DNA from: Chitinophaga filiformis
GTDB lineage: Bacteria > Bacteroidota > Bacteroidia > Chitinophagales > Chitinophagaceae
NCBI RefSeq assembly: GCF_900102545.1
Contig: NZ_FNBN01000001.1
Span: forward strand, 854,477-918,476
Reading direction: 5' to 3'
DNA: 64,000 bases
Shown piece after piece: positions 33,643 through 42,436 of the stretch. Position 1 is the stretch's first letter. Each line of letters opens with the position of its first letter. The position numbers and the translations under genes were made by a program. Under the pieces are notes generated by a model. The model ran no database searches and was not told where the DNA came from. It saw only the letters and a program-made list of their open reading frames with translations.

Positions 33643-34348
33643 AGTTGGGTTTTTAAACGTAAAAACTATTTATGCATATAGGAAATACAATGATAATACT
33701 GGACTATCACTTGCATAATTAACAATATATTTATCAGAACACGTCCGTAATACGGCCCTCCAAACAATGTCAAACATGCTCATAAAGAAAAGAATGCCTG
33801 CCTGCCAAAATTTGTCCCATTTCAGGCAATTGACTTTTACAACTTGCTGTATACGTTGACGTGGGCCTACAGTAATCAGGTGCTAATGACTTCAAATGTT
33901 AAAAGACCTTGTACTCAAATTACGTTACAAATGTAAGCAGAATAATGTGAGCTCCGCAATTCTTCCTCAAATTGTAACCTCATTTTCCCCAATATGTGAT
34001 AGGTTAGTGCGGAGAAACTCAAAAATGTAATCATTTGATTTTTATCCATTTGAGTCTGTCCGCTCATTCTCTATCCGTACAGACCCTACGATTAAAAAGC
34101 AACCTTCATCAATGATTTCCAAATAATTAGCAGCTAACCTACGCTCATAGTTATCACTGTGGTACGGCCATCTATCAGACAAGATATAGCAATGCCAGGA
34201 CTTTCATTCCGTAAAGACTGATTATCATTTTACTAGAATAAGATAGCCCGATCTACTACTCATAGTTGGTACATGCGGCATACTTATTGGCTAAAATATC
34301 AATGCTTTTATTTCCTATATGTTTCATTTGTAAATATTAATTAAACCT
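33643..34348. other. Longest gene-free spacer in the window
   Basis: 706 bp between two divergent genes. Only one promoter is convincing, on the minus strand: TTG (33959-33957), a 21-bp spacer and TACATTTG (33935-33928), pointing to the lipoprotein gene. For the plus-strand sigma-like gene no TAnnTTTG element is seen; the near match TTCATTTG at 34324-34331 is 17 bp before its start. No protein remnant, tRNA or clear repeat was found. Confidence 0.5.
33928..33959 (-). promoter_or_regulatory. Promoter of the lipocalin-like lipoprotein gene
   Basis: Minus-strand TTG (33959-33957), 21-bp spacer, TACATTTG (33935-33928). It would give a leader of about 280 nt. Confidence 0.45.
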
Positions 34349-35101
34349 ATGCTACAACAACTTGCAAATTTGCCAGACAATGAGCTAATGGCCAGAGCAA
34401 GAAAACTGAGAGATGAGGAAGCAGCAGGGATTTTACTCGAAAGATATAGTCATTTGCTGGCGACAGTTTCCTTACCTTCTTTGAACAGTTACGGTAATAC
34501 ACCGGATGAATTTTTTCCTACACTCTTACAACGACTTTTCTACAGTCTGCAAACACAAACTATTCCCAAAATAGGAGAATGGATGCAGTTCTTCATAAAG
34601 TCGCAGGGTAGCAGAACCGCAAGAAATACATTTTATTTCCCATCCTCCGCGTCGAGCGATATAACCCGGCTTGAATATAAGGCGGAGAAAGCGAACAGTC
34701 ACCCCCTACAGAAGCAACAGCTGGTTTCAACTATGAATGCGGTATTTGACCAGCTGGATACAGCTGACAGGGAGTTGTTAAATGAGTTTTACTTAGAACA
34801 GAAAACTTTTGCGGAAATAGCTGCAGAAAATGGCTACACGATTGAAGAAACCAGAATACGGATTAAACGAAGTAAACAGGAATTAGCATCCTTAATATTA
34901 GCAAATCTGGATTATACAAAACCCGCGAGACAAGAGCAGGATATTAATACAGGATATGCCGCATCTGAAAGGCAGGAACAAGCACTGAATCTGGAATATA
35001 CAACATCCCAAAAACAAGAACATGATATAAATCTACACTATGCAAAGTTTGGAAAACAAGGACAAGATATTAAAGATCTTCAGCAGGGTTCATTGTTTTA
35101 A
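34349..35101 (+). CDS. Divergent sigma-70-like protein with 14-residue repeat tail
   Basis: 250 residues. The N-terminal half (NELMARARKLRDEEAAGILLERYSHLL) resembles a degenerate sigma region 2. Residues about 128-180 (AVFDQLDTADRELLNEFYLEQKTFAEIAAENG, RIRIKRSKQELASLI) are a recognisable region 4 helix-turn-helix. From Tyr189 to residue 244 there are four exact 14-residue units: YTKPARQEQDINTG, YAASERQEQALNLE, YTTSQKQEHDINLH, YAKFGKQGQDIKDL. The last unit and the end overlap the next gene by 62 bp. The zinc-finger protein that follows is the likely anti-sigma partner. The repeat tail is not known to me in sigma factors. Confidence 0.72.
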   Translation: MLQQLANLPDNELMARARKLRDEEAAGILLERYSHLLATVSLPSLNSYGNTPDEFFPTLLQRLFYSLQTQTIPKIGEWMQFFIKSQGSRTARNTFYFPSSASSDITRLEYKAEKANSHPLQKQQLVSTMNAVFDQLDTADRELLNEFYLEQKTFAEIAAENGYTIEETRIRIKRSKQELASLILANLDYTKPARQEQDINTGYAASERQEQALNLEYTTSQKQEHDINLHYAKFGKQGQDIKDLQQGSLF

Positions 35102-35888
35102 CAAAGACCAGCTACCACGTTATGTAGAGGGACGTTTAACACACGTTGAAAAACATCTTCTGGAACAACACCTCGTAAATTGTGAACTCTGCAGCGACGC
35201 TGTAGAAATTCTGCAAAAGCCCAAGTTCAAAATGCAATACCAGTCGATGGGCTCGAGAGTTCAGCATTACATCCGTAATAGTACCCATATAGCGCCGGTT
35301 TATGAGGCAGAGCGTTATCAGCGAAAGGCCCAGATCAAAGAAAGCTTTCTAACATATTTCTGGGGAGCAATAGCTGCGGCGCTTGTAGTTGGCTTTTTTT
35401 ATACGATCCAACAGCAGGCAGGAAATGAAAATTTACAAAACTCTTTTACTAAAGCAGGAGAAGTTACGGTACCTGCCAGCGGACTTGAGCCAGATCACAA
35501 AACATCATTTGGTACCGGTCACCCTGACTCAGTTACCGCGGCCGGTACTGCGGCTGCTCTTTTTACAAAAGACGACGGAGTTAAGGATACCAGTAAAGTA
35601 GCAGCTGATCCCAATGAGATCGTAGACGAAACGTCGGATCCGGACAAGTCACGTTATAAAGCTGCCATAGACTATTATCTCCAGGGCAATCTCGATGAAG
35701 CAATGATCCGATTTACACAGCTGACTGCAGATACAGTGAGTCGTTATAGAGAATTAGCGCACTATCAACTGGCAATGTGTTTTAAATATAAAAGACAAAA
35801 AGCTAAGGCACGTCATGTACTTAAGGAATTAGTCAATATAAACGGTCGAATGAAAAGAAGGGCGCAGCTGGCGTTGAATAAACTGTAG
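35040..35888 (+). CDS. Anti-sigma-like membrane protein with zinc finger and TPR-like tail
   Basis: 282 residues starting inside the sigma-like gene (62-bp overlap, different frame), with no later plausible start codon before the conserved part. Residues about 25-60 (YVEGRLTHVEKHLLEQHLVNCELC) are an anti-sigma zinc finger with HxxxCxxC. One membrane helix is at about 105-123 (YFWGAIAAALVVGFFYTI). The outer part has a Thr/Asp-rich linker and, from about 205, a TPR-like repeat (YKAAIDYYLQGNLDEAMIRF, YQLAMCFKYKRQKAKA). Inferred: it tethers the sigma-like protein at the membrane and senses a periplasmic signal. Confidence 0.78.
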   Translation: MQSLENKDKILKIFSRVHCFNKDQLPRYVEGRLTHVEKHLLEQHLVNCELCSDAVEILQKPKFKMQYQSMGSRVQHYIRNSTHIAPVYEAERYQRKAQIKESFLTYFWGAIAAALVVGFFYTIQQQAGNENLQNSFTKAGEVTVPASGLEPDHKTSFGTGHPDSVTAAGTAAALFTKDDGVKDTSKVAADPNEIVDETSDPDKSRYKAAIDYYLQGNLDEAMIRFTQLTADTVSRYRELAHYQLAMCFKYKRQKAKARHVLKELVNINGRMKRRAQLALNKL

Positions 35889-35947
35889 CTTTCCTGCCCG
35901 CTAAGGGGGCCATTCACACTACCTCATTACTCATTAATTAAGCTTGA

Positions 35948-35990
35948 AATAAGACAGCCGCCTCCGAATAGAGCCGGCTGTCTTATTTTA
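35948..35990 (+). terminator. Terminator after the anti-sigma gene
   Basis: AATAAGACAGCCG (35948-35960) pairs with CGGCTGTCTTATT (35975-35987) around a 14-nt loop, followed by T residues. Confidence 0.9.
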
Positions 35991-36085
35991 CTTATTCAAA
36001 GTTTCAAATCTTTCAGCAAGGCTATAGCGAGACCCGATTTGCTATTGCGCCTCACCTCAGAATTACGTACCTTCTCCCTATTTTT

Positions 36086-36685
36086 ATGGAAAAACAAGGC
36101 ACCGAAAACCACCTCCAAAGCTTCCGCAAAACAATGGAACGAATCATCCCCATCAGTGACACTGACTGGCAGATGATCAGCCAGAAATTTGAGCCCATAG
36201 AAGTACCAAAACGTACTCTACTAACCAAAGAAGGTCAGATTGCCAGCAGCATCTACTTTATCATCAAAGGTATCCTTCGCATTTTTTATACAAAAGAAGA
36301 CGTCGAGATCACCGGCTTTATTTTTTCTGAAGGATTGTTTGCAAGCTGTTATGAAAGCTTTCTACTACAAACAAAGAGCAACCAGACATTGGAGGCATTA
36401 GAAGATTGTGTCTTACTGACTATTGATTACCATACATTACAAACACTCTACAAAGAAGTCCCAGCCCTTCATATCGTAGGCAGGGTCGTAGCAGAACAAC
36501 GTTTCATTAACGGTCAACGTATTCTGTCTTCGCACTTGCTGGATAGTCATGAAGAACGTTACCGCCAGTTCGCTGATCAATACCCTGACTTGTTACAGAG
36601 GGTCCCTCAACATATTATCGCTTCTTATCTCGGTATTACTCCTGTATCCCTGAGTCGCATACGCAAAAGAATCAGCAGGAAGTAA
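36086..36685 (+). CDS. Crp/Fnr family transcriptional regulator
   Basis: 199 residues: a cyclic-nucleotide-binding-like domain (about 15-125: LLTKEGQIASSIYFIIKGILRIFYT, FASCYESFLLQTKSNQTLEALEDCVLL) and a C-terminal helix-turn-helix (VPQHIIASYLGITPVSLSRIRKRISRK). It has no N-terminal four-cysteine cluster of the Fnr type, so oxygen sensing by an Fe-S cluster is unlikely. It precedes a beta-barrel gene and lies about 0.95 kb upstream of the nitrous oxide reductase operon. Control of that operon is possible but not shown. Confidence 0.92.
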   Translation: MEKQGTENHLQSFRKTMERIIPISDTDWQMISQKFEPIEVPKRTLLTKEGQIASSIYFIIKGILRIFYTKEDVEITGFIFSEGLFASCYESFLLQTKSNQTLEALEDCVLLTIDYHTLQTLYKEVPALHIVGRVVAEQRFINGQRILSSHLLDSHEERYRQFADQYPDLLQRVPQHIIASYLGITPVSLSRIRKRISRK

Positions 36686-36726
36686 TTTCTTTACAATTGT
36701 TAATGTTCTTTCCGGATTAGCAGGGA

Positions 36727-36734
36727 TAATTTTG
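36727..36734 (+). promoter_or_regulatory. -7 element before the beta-barrel gene
   Basis: TAATTTTG fits TAnnTTTG, 13 nt before the start codon. A TTG at 36697-36699 is 27 bp upstream, too far for an optimal promoter. Confidence 0.45.
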
Positions 36735-36747
36735 AGCAAAAGTTTAT

Positions 36748-37323
36748 ATGCGACAGAAATACATTATCACCCTTTTGCTAACTTTAACGATTGCTCAGGC
36801 ATCAATTGCCCAGGATACCAAAAACGATAATCATTTTGAGTTCGAAACCGATCCAATCGCCTTTATTCTGAAAGGCTATTCCGCCCATTTAGGATATCAA
36901 ACGGGCCATTTCAGATGGGATGTTGGCGTATACGGAGTAGAGGTGCCATCATTCTTCTCCGGCTATGACAACTTTGACATCAGGAGTAATGGAGCAGGTA
37001 TCAAACTGGATTACCTCTTTCAAAAAAGGAAAGGATTGTTGGTGGGTATTGAATCTAATATTTCCCGTGAGCGAGTGTCACCTAAATCAAATGACGATAA
37101 GGATCTCACCAAAAGGTTTACCAATGTATCCCTGGGCATGCGCGTAGGATACAGATGGATGCTGGGCAGTAAAAAGAATGACTATAAAGGTCTGTATATC
37201 TTTCCCTGGGTGTCATTCTTATCTGTTAACCTGAATCCGCAATCTGCCATCATACAAGGAGAGGAATACAAGCAGAAAACGTTCTCCGTCTTTCCTACTG
37301 TCCATTTTGGGTATAGCTTTTAA
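36748..37323 (+). CDS. Small outer-membrane beta-barrel protein
   Basis: 191 residues with a signal peptide (about 1-21, ending IAQD). Alternating strand-like blocks (HFRWDVGVYGVEVPSFF, GAGIKLDYLFQKRKGLLVGIESN, FTNVSLGMRVGYRWMLG, GLYIFPWVSFLSVNL) end in the aromatic VHFGYSF, as expected for an 8-stranded outer-membrane barrel. The role is unknown. The gene follows the Crp/Fnr gene by 62 bp and may be its target. Confidence 0.8.
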   Translation: MRQKYIITLLLTLTIAQASIAQDTKNDNHFEFETDPIAFILKGYSAHLGYQTGHFRWDVGVYGVEVPSFFSGYDNFDIRSNGAGIKLDYLFQKRKGLLVGIESNISRERVSPKSNDDKDLTKRFTNVSLGMRVGYRWMLGSKKNDYKGLYIFPWVSFLSVNLNPQSAIIQGEEYKQKTFSVFPTVHFGYSF

Positions 37324-37631
37324 AGAAACCGGGGTAGCTATATGTTTCCCGCTCGCCATGCAGTTCCAAGCTCTGTATCGCCACTGATGTTATAGGCAGC
37401 ATTGAGAATAACGTCGAAGTCCAGGGCATCGGCAACCTTCGTCTCCTTTTCATATGTAGAATTTCATGAAAGCAAAAAGCAGTTAAAGAAGAAATATGAT
37501 CAATATCATCCCTTCTGGCATAAAATATTGATACGTTTCACCCATTCCAATGACCCAGATCATATACCAATAAAGGAGCCGCCCCGACTTTTGTACTGTG
37601 AAGTTCTTGATTCACCAAAAATCTTTCCTTT
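37324..37631. other. Spacer before the nitrous oxide reductase operon
   Basis: 308 bp. A short plus-strand frame (37402-37635) looks random. On the minus strand about 37342-37452 reads as a protein-like stretch without start codon (KVADALDFDVILNAAYNI and GDTELGTAWRAGNI, then stop), possibly a gene remnant. No consensus -7 element is seen before the cytochrome gene, which would suit an activator-dependent promoter. Confidence 0.4.
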
Positions 37632-38123
37632 ATGAAACTAAAACTCTTCTGTATTGCTTTTTGTGCAATAGCCGTGGCCCTCTACAGCTGCGGAAACTCA
37701 GAACGAAAATCGTCCCCGAACGCGGCGTCTGAAACGGCTTCTACTGAGCCAGCAGCTACACCAACACCTGTGCCCTCCGGAGATGCGAAAGGCGTTGGAA
37801 AATTTACGAATGTTCAACTGACCCATCCTCTGGATGAAAAGATGATCGTCGCAGGACAACAGACCTACGATGTAAAGTGTGCATCCTGTCATAAAATGAC
37901 AGATGAGAAACTGGTAGGTCCCGGCTGGAAAGGAGTAACAGATCGCAGAACACCTGAGTGGATTATGAATTTCATCACCAACACAGATGAGATGTTAAAC
38001 AAAGATGCCGAAGCGCAGGCGATGCTGGAAATCTGTATGGTCAGAATGCCGAATCAGAACTTAAAAGATGAAGATGCACGCGCCATCCTTGAATTCATGC
38101 GTAAAAACGATGGTAAGAATTAG
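37632..38123 (+). CDS. Cytochrome c lipoprotein of the nos locus
   Basis: 163 residues. The lipoprotein signal ends LYSC (Cys20) and is followed by a Pro/Thr/Ala linker (about 28-55). A single class I cytochrome domain covers about 65-160, with the heme motif CASCH, and Met in VRMPNQNL as the likely sixth ligand. Position directly before nosZ (33 bp) and family knowledge of clade II nos clusters suggest it feeds electrons to NosZ on the periplasmic side of a membrane. Confidence 0.92.
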   Translation: MKLKLFCIAFCAIAVALYSCGNSERKSSPNAASETASTEPAATPTPVPSGDAKGVGKFTNVQLTHPLDEKMIVAGQQTYDVKCASCHKMTDEKLVGPGWKGVTDRRTPEWIMNFITNTDEMLNKDAEAQAMLEICMVRMPNQNLKDEDARAILEFMRKNDGKN

Positions 38124-38156
38124 TTGAATGTTCTCTCAATTATATAAACAAACTTT

Positions 38157-40136
38157 ATGAAAAGGCTTTCTTTTCTTTTGATCAGCTGCGCCGTTTTAGG
38201 TAGCATGCAAAGTTGTAAAATGAAGAATACTGAATCAGCCGTAAGTGGTGATGCCGCATCCAAAGTATATGTGGCACCCGGCAAGTACGATGAGTTTTAC
38301 AATTTCGTCTCCGGCGGTTTTAACGGCCAGGTGACGGTGTATGGCCTTCCCTCCGGCAGGTTATTAAAAATGATCCCGGTGTTTTCACTGAACCCCGAGA
38401 ATGGATATGGATATAGCGAGGAAACCAAAGATATGTTGAAAACAACAGCCGGTTATGTTCCATGGGATGATCAGCATCACCTGGAGCTGTCCCAGACAAA
38501 TGGAGAACATGACGGTCGCTGGCTGTTTGCGAATGCCAACAATACGCCACGCATTGCCCGTATCGATCTGTCGACCTTTAAGACGATGGAGATCCTGGAA
38601 ATCCCTAACAGTGCAGGTAACCACTCTTCTCCCTTCATTACAGAGAATACAGAATATGTGATAGCAGGTACCCGTTTTGCCGTACCTATGGGCAACGAAG
38701 ATGTTCCTATTAATTCCTTTAAACAAAATTTCAAAAGTACTGCCACCTTCGTAAGTGTAGATAAAAATACCGGCAATATGGATATCGCCTTCCAGATCAT
38801 GCTGCCAGGTATGAACCTTGACCTGAGTCATGCCGGCAAAGGTCCTTCACACGACTGGTTCTTCTTCTCCACCTATAACACCGAACAGGCAAACACACTG
38901 CTGGAAGTAAATGCTTCTCAAAAAGACAAAGACTTCATTGTAGCGGTGAACTGGAAAAAGGCTGAAGAGTATGCCCATGCAGGCAAAGGAAAGAGATTGC
39001 CTGCCGGATACATACACAATACTTTCGATGAGCACACACAAAACACCACTTCTACATTACAGAAAGAGGTGCTGGTGCTTGACCCGAAAGATTGTCCTGA
39101 CATGCTGTATATGATCCCATGCCCTAAATCTCCACATGGATGCGATATAGATCCTACCGGCGAATATATAGTAGGTAGCGGGAAACTGGCCGCATTGATC
39201 CCAGTGTTTTCCTTCAGCAAACTGCAGACCGCCATTCAGAACAAAAAATTTGAGGGCGTCTACTACGGTATCCCTGTAGTTAAATACGAGGAAGCTTTAT
39301 ACGGCGAAGTGAAAAAACCCGGCTTAGGCCCATTACATACAGAGTTTGACGCAGAAGGCAATGCATATACCTCCTTCTTTATTTCATCAGAAGTAGTGAA
39401 ATGGAATATTAAAGACCTTAAAGTAATTGACAGATCACCTACCTTTTACTCTGTAGGTCACCTGATGGTACCAGGGGGCGACACAAGAAAACCTTACGGC
39501 AAATATCTCGTCGCGTATAATAAGATCACTAAAGACCGCTTCCTTCCAACCGGACCGGAACTGGCACAATCTGCGCAGCTCTACTCCATAGAAGGTGATA
39601 AGCTAAAACTGTTGCTGGACTTCCCCACCTTCGGTGAACCACACTATGCACAGGCACTGCCGGCCCAGAAAATCAAGGATAAGAGTACGAAGTTCTACGA
39701 CATCATGCAGAACAAACATCCATTTATATCGCTCGGTGAAAAGAATGCGAAAGTGGTCCGTCAGGGCAACAGGGTAGATATCTATATGACCGCTATCCGG
39801 TCTCACTTAACACCAGACAATATTGAAGGTGTATTCGTTGGCGATGAGATCTATTTCCATGTCACCAACCTCGAACAGGACTGGGATGTTCCACACGGCT
39901 TTGCCATCAAGAACAATCCTAATGCCGAGTTACTGATCATGCCGGGTGAGACATCTACACTGAAATTTGTTCCGGATAAGCAGGGCATCTATCCATTCTA
40001 TTGTACTGACTTCTGTTCTGCACTGCATCAGGAAATGCAGGGTTACTTAAGAGTCTCTGCCGAAGGCAGCAACGTACCACTGAAATATGGAACGAATGCC
40101 ACAGATACAGCAAGTGTACTAACTGCACAGAAATAA
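38157..40136 (+). CDS. nosZ: Nitrous-oxide reductase, clade II (Sec-type)
   Basis: 659 residues. It reduces N2O to N2 in the periplasm. The N-terminus is a Sec signal or lipobox (ending MQSC at 20), without a twin-arginine motif, which marks clade II. The beta-propeller carries CuZ ligands including DDQHH and SHDWFF, PHGCDIDPTG, GHLM and GEPHYA. The C-terminal cupredoxin has the CuA motif YCTDFCSALHQEM with Cys616, Cys620, His624 and Met627, plus HGFAI. All copper ligands appear present, so it should be active. Confidence 0.97.
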   Translation: MKRLSFLLISCAVLGSMQSCKMKNTESAVSGDAASKVYVAPGKYDEFYNFVSGGFNGQVTVYGLPSGRLLKMIPVFSLNPENGYGYSEETKDMLKTTAGYVPWDDQHHLELSQTNGEHDGRWLFANANNTPRIARIDLSTFKTMEILEIPNSAGNHSSPFITENTEYVIAGTRFAVPMGNEDVPINSFKQNFKSTATFVSVDKNTGNMDIAFQIMLPGMNLDLSHAGKGPSHDWFFFSTYNTEQANTLLEVNASQKDKDFIVAVNWKKAEEYAHAGKGKRLPAGYIHNTFDEHTQNTTSTLQKEVLVLDPKDCPDMLYMIPCPKSPHGCDIDPTGEYIVGSGKLAALIPVFSFSKLQTAIQNKKFEGVYYGIPVVKYEEALYGEVKKPGLGPLHTEFDAEGNAYTSFFISSEVVKWNIKDLKVIDRSPTFYSVGHLMVPGGDTRKPYGKYLVAYNKITKDRFLPTGPELAQSAQLYSIEGDKLKLLLDFPTFGEPHYAQALPAQKIKDKSTKFYDIMQNKHPFISLGEKNAKVVRQGNRVDIYMTAIRSHLTPDNIEGVFVGDEIYFHVTNLEQDWDVPHGFAIKNNPNAELLIMPGETSTLKFVPDKQGIYPFYCTDFCSALHQEMQGYLRVSAEGSNVPLKYGTNATDTASVLTAQK

Positions 40137-40194
40137 ACCTGTTCCTTAACTAATGGCAGTACCTGGGTACTGCCATTGTTTATCTTTTTGACGC

Positions 40195-40767
40195 ATGAAT
40201 AAATTAACCGCATTCGGGAAAGCAAGTATCATCCTGGTCATGCTCTTTCTCGCCTTCTTGTGGATATTTCCGATGTGGCAGATCGACCTGCGGGCGCCCC
40301 AGTATCCCGGAGGCCTTTCCATGAAAATCTGGATCAATGATATTACAGGAGATGTGGACATCATTAATGGTCTGAATCATTACATCGGGATGAAGACCAT
40401 TCACAAACAGGATTTCCGCGAATTCATCTATCTGCCGGTAGCCATACTTTCTTTTATAGGACTGGGGCTACTTGTATTACTCCTCAACCGGAAGATCAGC
40501 TATTACCTGTGGACTGTTCTTTTCCTTGTACTCGGACTCGTCTCTTTCTATGACTTTTATAAATGGGAATATGACTATGGCCACAACCTTGATCCTAATG
40601 CCCCGATAAAGGTACCCGGCATGGCATATCAACCGCCGCTGTTAGGGTATAAGAAGATGTTGAACTTCGAAGCCCTGTCTCAGCCACATATTGGCGGATG
40701 GTGTTTCATCCTTGCGGGTGTATTGCTCGTGCTGGGCTGTTATTATGAACGTAGAAAATCTATATGA
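40195..40767 (+). CDS. Conserved membrane protein of clade II nos clusters
   Basis: 190 residues with four hydrophobic helices (about 9-28, 80-98, 104-121, 168-186). Between helix 1 and 2 lies a periplasmic loop with WIFPMWQIDLRAPQYPGGLS and several His, and between 3 and 4 a segment LLGYKKMLNFEALSQPHIGGW. The unnamed gene sits between nosZ and nosL and overlaps nosL by 4 bp (ATGA). The Trp/Pro/Tyr-rich loop and histidines suggest copper or quinone handling; this is inference. No named family is recognised. Confidence 0.8.
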   Translation: MNKLTAFGKASIILVMLFLAFLWIFPMWQIDLRAPQYPGGLSMKIWINDITGDVDIINGLNHYIGMKTIHKQDFREFIYLPVAILSFIGLGLLVLLLNRKISYYLWTVLFLVLGLVSFYDFYKWEYDYGHNLDPNAPIKVPGMAYQPPLLGYKKMLNFEALSQPHIGGWCFILAGVLLVLGCYYERRKSI

Positions 40768-41198
40768 CTATGAACAGATTATTGTTTTTAGCTGCCGTCC
40801 TTTCCGTGCTGCTCCTTACTTCCTGCAAGCGCAGCTTCCAGCCGATCGACTACGGAAAAGAGTCCTGCGCACATTGCAGGATGGCAATCATGGACAAGAA
40901 ATTCGCCTGCGAAATAGTAGATAAAAATGGGAAGGCCTACAAATTTGATGACCTGATCTGTATGAGAAAATATGCCAGCGAACATTCTTTGCAGGAGAAT
41001 GACTTGTTACTTTTTGTTGCTGCCTTTAATGAACCGGACAAATTCATTGATGCCAAAACAGCGATCCTGTTAAAAGCGGATGCATTCAGAAGTCCGATGA
41101 GCGGAGGGCTTATCGCCGTTGAAACCGCGGCAGCAGCAACACACATTCAACATACAGTAGAGCATGCCGAAAAGACGACATGGTTCAATCTAAAATAA
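40764..41198 (+). CDS. nosL: NosL copper-chaperone lipoprotein
   Basis: 144 residues. The signal ends LLLTSC with the lipid cysteine at 21. The copper-binding motif is ESCAHCRMAIMDKKFACEI, with the CxxCxM group, followed by the conserved FDDLICMRKY. NosL delivers Cu(I) to apo-NosZ for assembly of the CuZ centre. Translation is coupled to the preceding membrane protein through an ATGA overlap, and nosD starts 5 bp downstream. Confidence 0.95.
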   Translation: MTMNRLLFLAAVLSVLLLTSCKRSFQPIDYGKESCAHCRMAIMDKKFACEIVDKNGKAYKFDDLICMRKYASEHSLQENDLLLFVAAFNEPDKFIDAKTAILLKADAFRSPMSGGLIAVETAAAATHIQHTVEHAEKTTWFNLK

Positions 41199-41203
41199 CA
41201 ATC

Positions 41204-42436
41204 ATGACGCCCTATAAGCTGATCATATTACTACTTTTATTCCTGCCCGGCTTATCCCGGGCAAAGTCTGTAAAGGTATATCCCGGCCGGAATAGCTTTC
41301 AGAAGGCTATTAACGCAGCAAAGCGGAATGATACACTTTTACTGCAACCAGGCTTATATAAAGAACATGACATTCTTATCAATAAAAAGCTCGTGGTCAT
41401 TGGTGTGCAGTATCCTGTGATTGACGGAGAACATACATCGCAGGTCATCTTCATTACGGCAGACTCTGTCATACTCCAGGGACTTCAGGTACAGAACACC
41501 GGCCGCTCCAGCATGACAGACATGGCGGCTATAAGGGTGCAGGATGCTAACCACGTCACTGTTCGTAACAACAAAGCCTTCAACAACACCTATGGTATCT
41601 ATCTGCAAAATGCCGGCTTCACTGTTGTACAAAACAATACTATCCAGTCCAGTTCAGCAGATGAACTGAACAGCGGCAACGGCATTCATGCCTGGAAATG
41701 CTATGATCTTTTAATTGCAGGCAATGACATTTCCGGGCATCGCGACGGCATCTACTTTGAGTTCGTCACCACTTCTTCTATAACCAGAAATATATCGCAC
41801 AACAACGTCCGTTATGGTTTACACTTCATGTTTTCCCATAACGACACCTATACCAACAACCGTTTCTCTGACAATGGCTCAGGAGTAGCTGTCATGTACT
41901 CTAAAGGAGTAACAATGACCAGCAATATCTTCCAACGCAACTGGGGTGATGCAGCCTATGGGATCTTATTAAAGGAAATTGCCGACAGTAAGATCCATCA
42001 TAACCAGTTTCTAAAGAATACAGTTGGCCTTTACATGGAGAGCACTACCAAAATTGCAGTAAACGACAACCAGTTCACTGAAAATGGCTGGGGTATTAAA
42101 GTAATGGCAAGTTGCTCAGGAAGTGATTTTACAAGAAATAATTTCACTGGTAATTCCTTTGATGTGGCTACAAATGGCACTACCATGTTAAACCACTTTA
42201 GTGAAAACTTTTGGGATAAATATGATGGTTATGACCTGGACAAAGATGGCAAAGGCGATGTACCGTATTATCCGGTAAGTGTCTATTCTGTTGTTTCCGA
42301 ACGTGTACCAACAGCGATGATCCTGTACAGAAGTTTTCTTACGGGCATCATGGACCAGGTGGAAAAAGTAATGCCGAGCATTATACCAGATCAACTAAAA
42401 GACGATACTCCAAGAATGAAAAAGTGGAAATTATGA
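41204..42436 (+). CDS. nosD: NosD periplasmic copper-maturation protein
   Basis: 410 residues from the ATG at 41204; an ATG at 41180 inside nosL would add 8 non-signal residues. A signal peptide (about 1-20, ending SRAKS) leads to a right-handed parallel beta-helix with many short repeats (NHVTVRNNKAFNNTYGIYLQN, FTVVQNNTIQS, YDLLIAGNDISGHRDGIYFE, GLHFMFSHNDTYTNN). NosD works with the ABC transporter NosFY to build the CuZ cluster. It overlaps nosF by 4 bp. Confidence 0.95.
   Translation: MTPYKLIILLLLFLPGLSRAKSVKVYPGRNSFQKAINAAKRNDTLLLQPGLYKEHDILINKKLVVIGVQYPVIDGEHTSQVIFITADSVILQGLQVQNTGRSSMTDMAAIRVQDANHVTVRNNKAFNNTYGIYLQNAGFTVVQNNTIQSSSADELNSGNGIHAWKCYDLLIAGNDISGHRDGIYFEFVTTSSITRNISHNNVRYGLHFMFSHNDTYTNNRFSDNGSGVAVMYSKGVTMTSNIFQRNWGDAAYGILLKEIADSKIHHNQFLKNTVGLYMESTTKIAVNDNQFTENGWGIKVMASCSGSDFTRNNFTGNSFDVATNGTTMLNHFSENFWDKYDGYDLDKDGKGDVPYYPVSVYSVVSERVPTAMILYRSFLTGIMDQVEKVMPSIIPDQLKDDTPRMKKWKL

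Noticed and set aside
36086..36685. An oxygen-sensing Fnr controlling the nos operon
   Set aside because: The N-terminal cysteine cluster needed for an Fnr Fe-S centre is absent and no clear Fnr palindrome is seen before the cytochrome gene.
37402..37635. A 77-codon plus-strand frame before the cytochrome gene
   Set aside because: Composition is random-looking, it overlaps the next gene start, and the opposite strand looks more protein-like.
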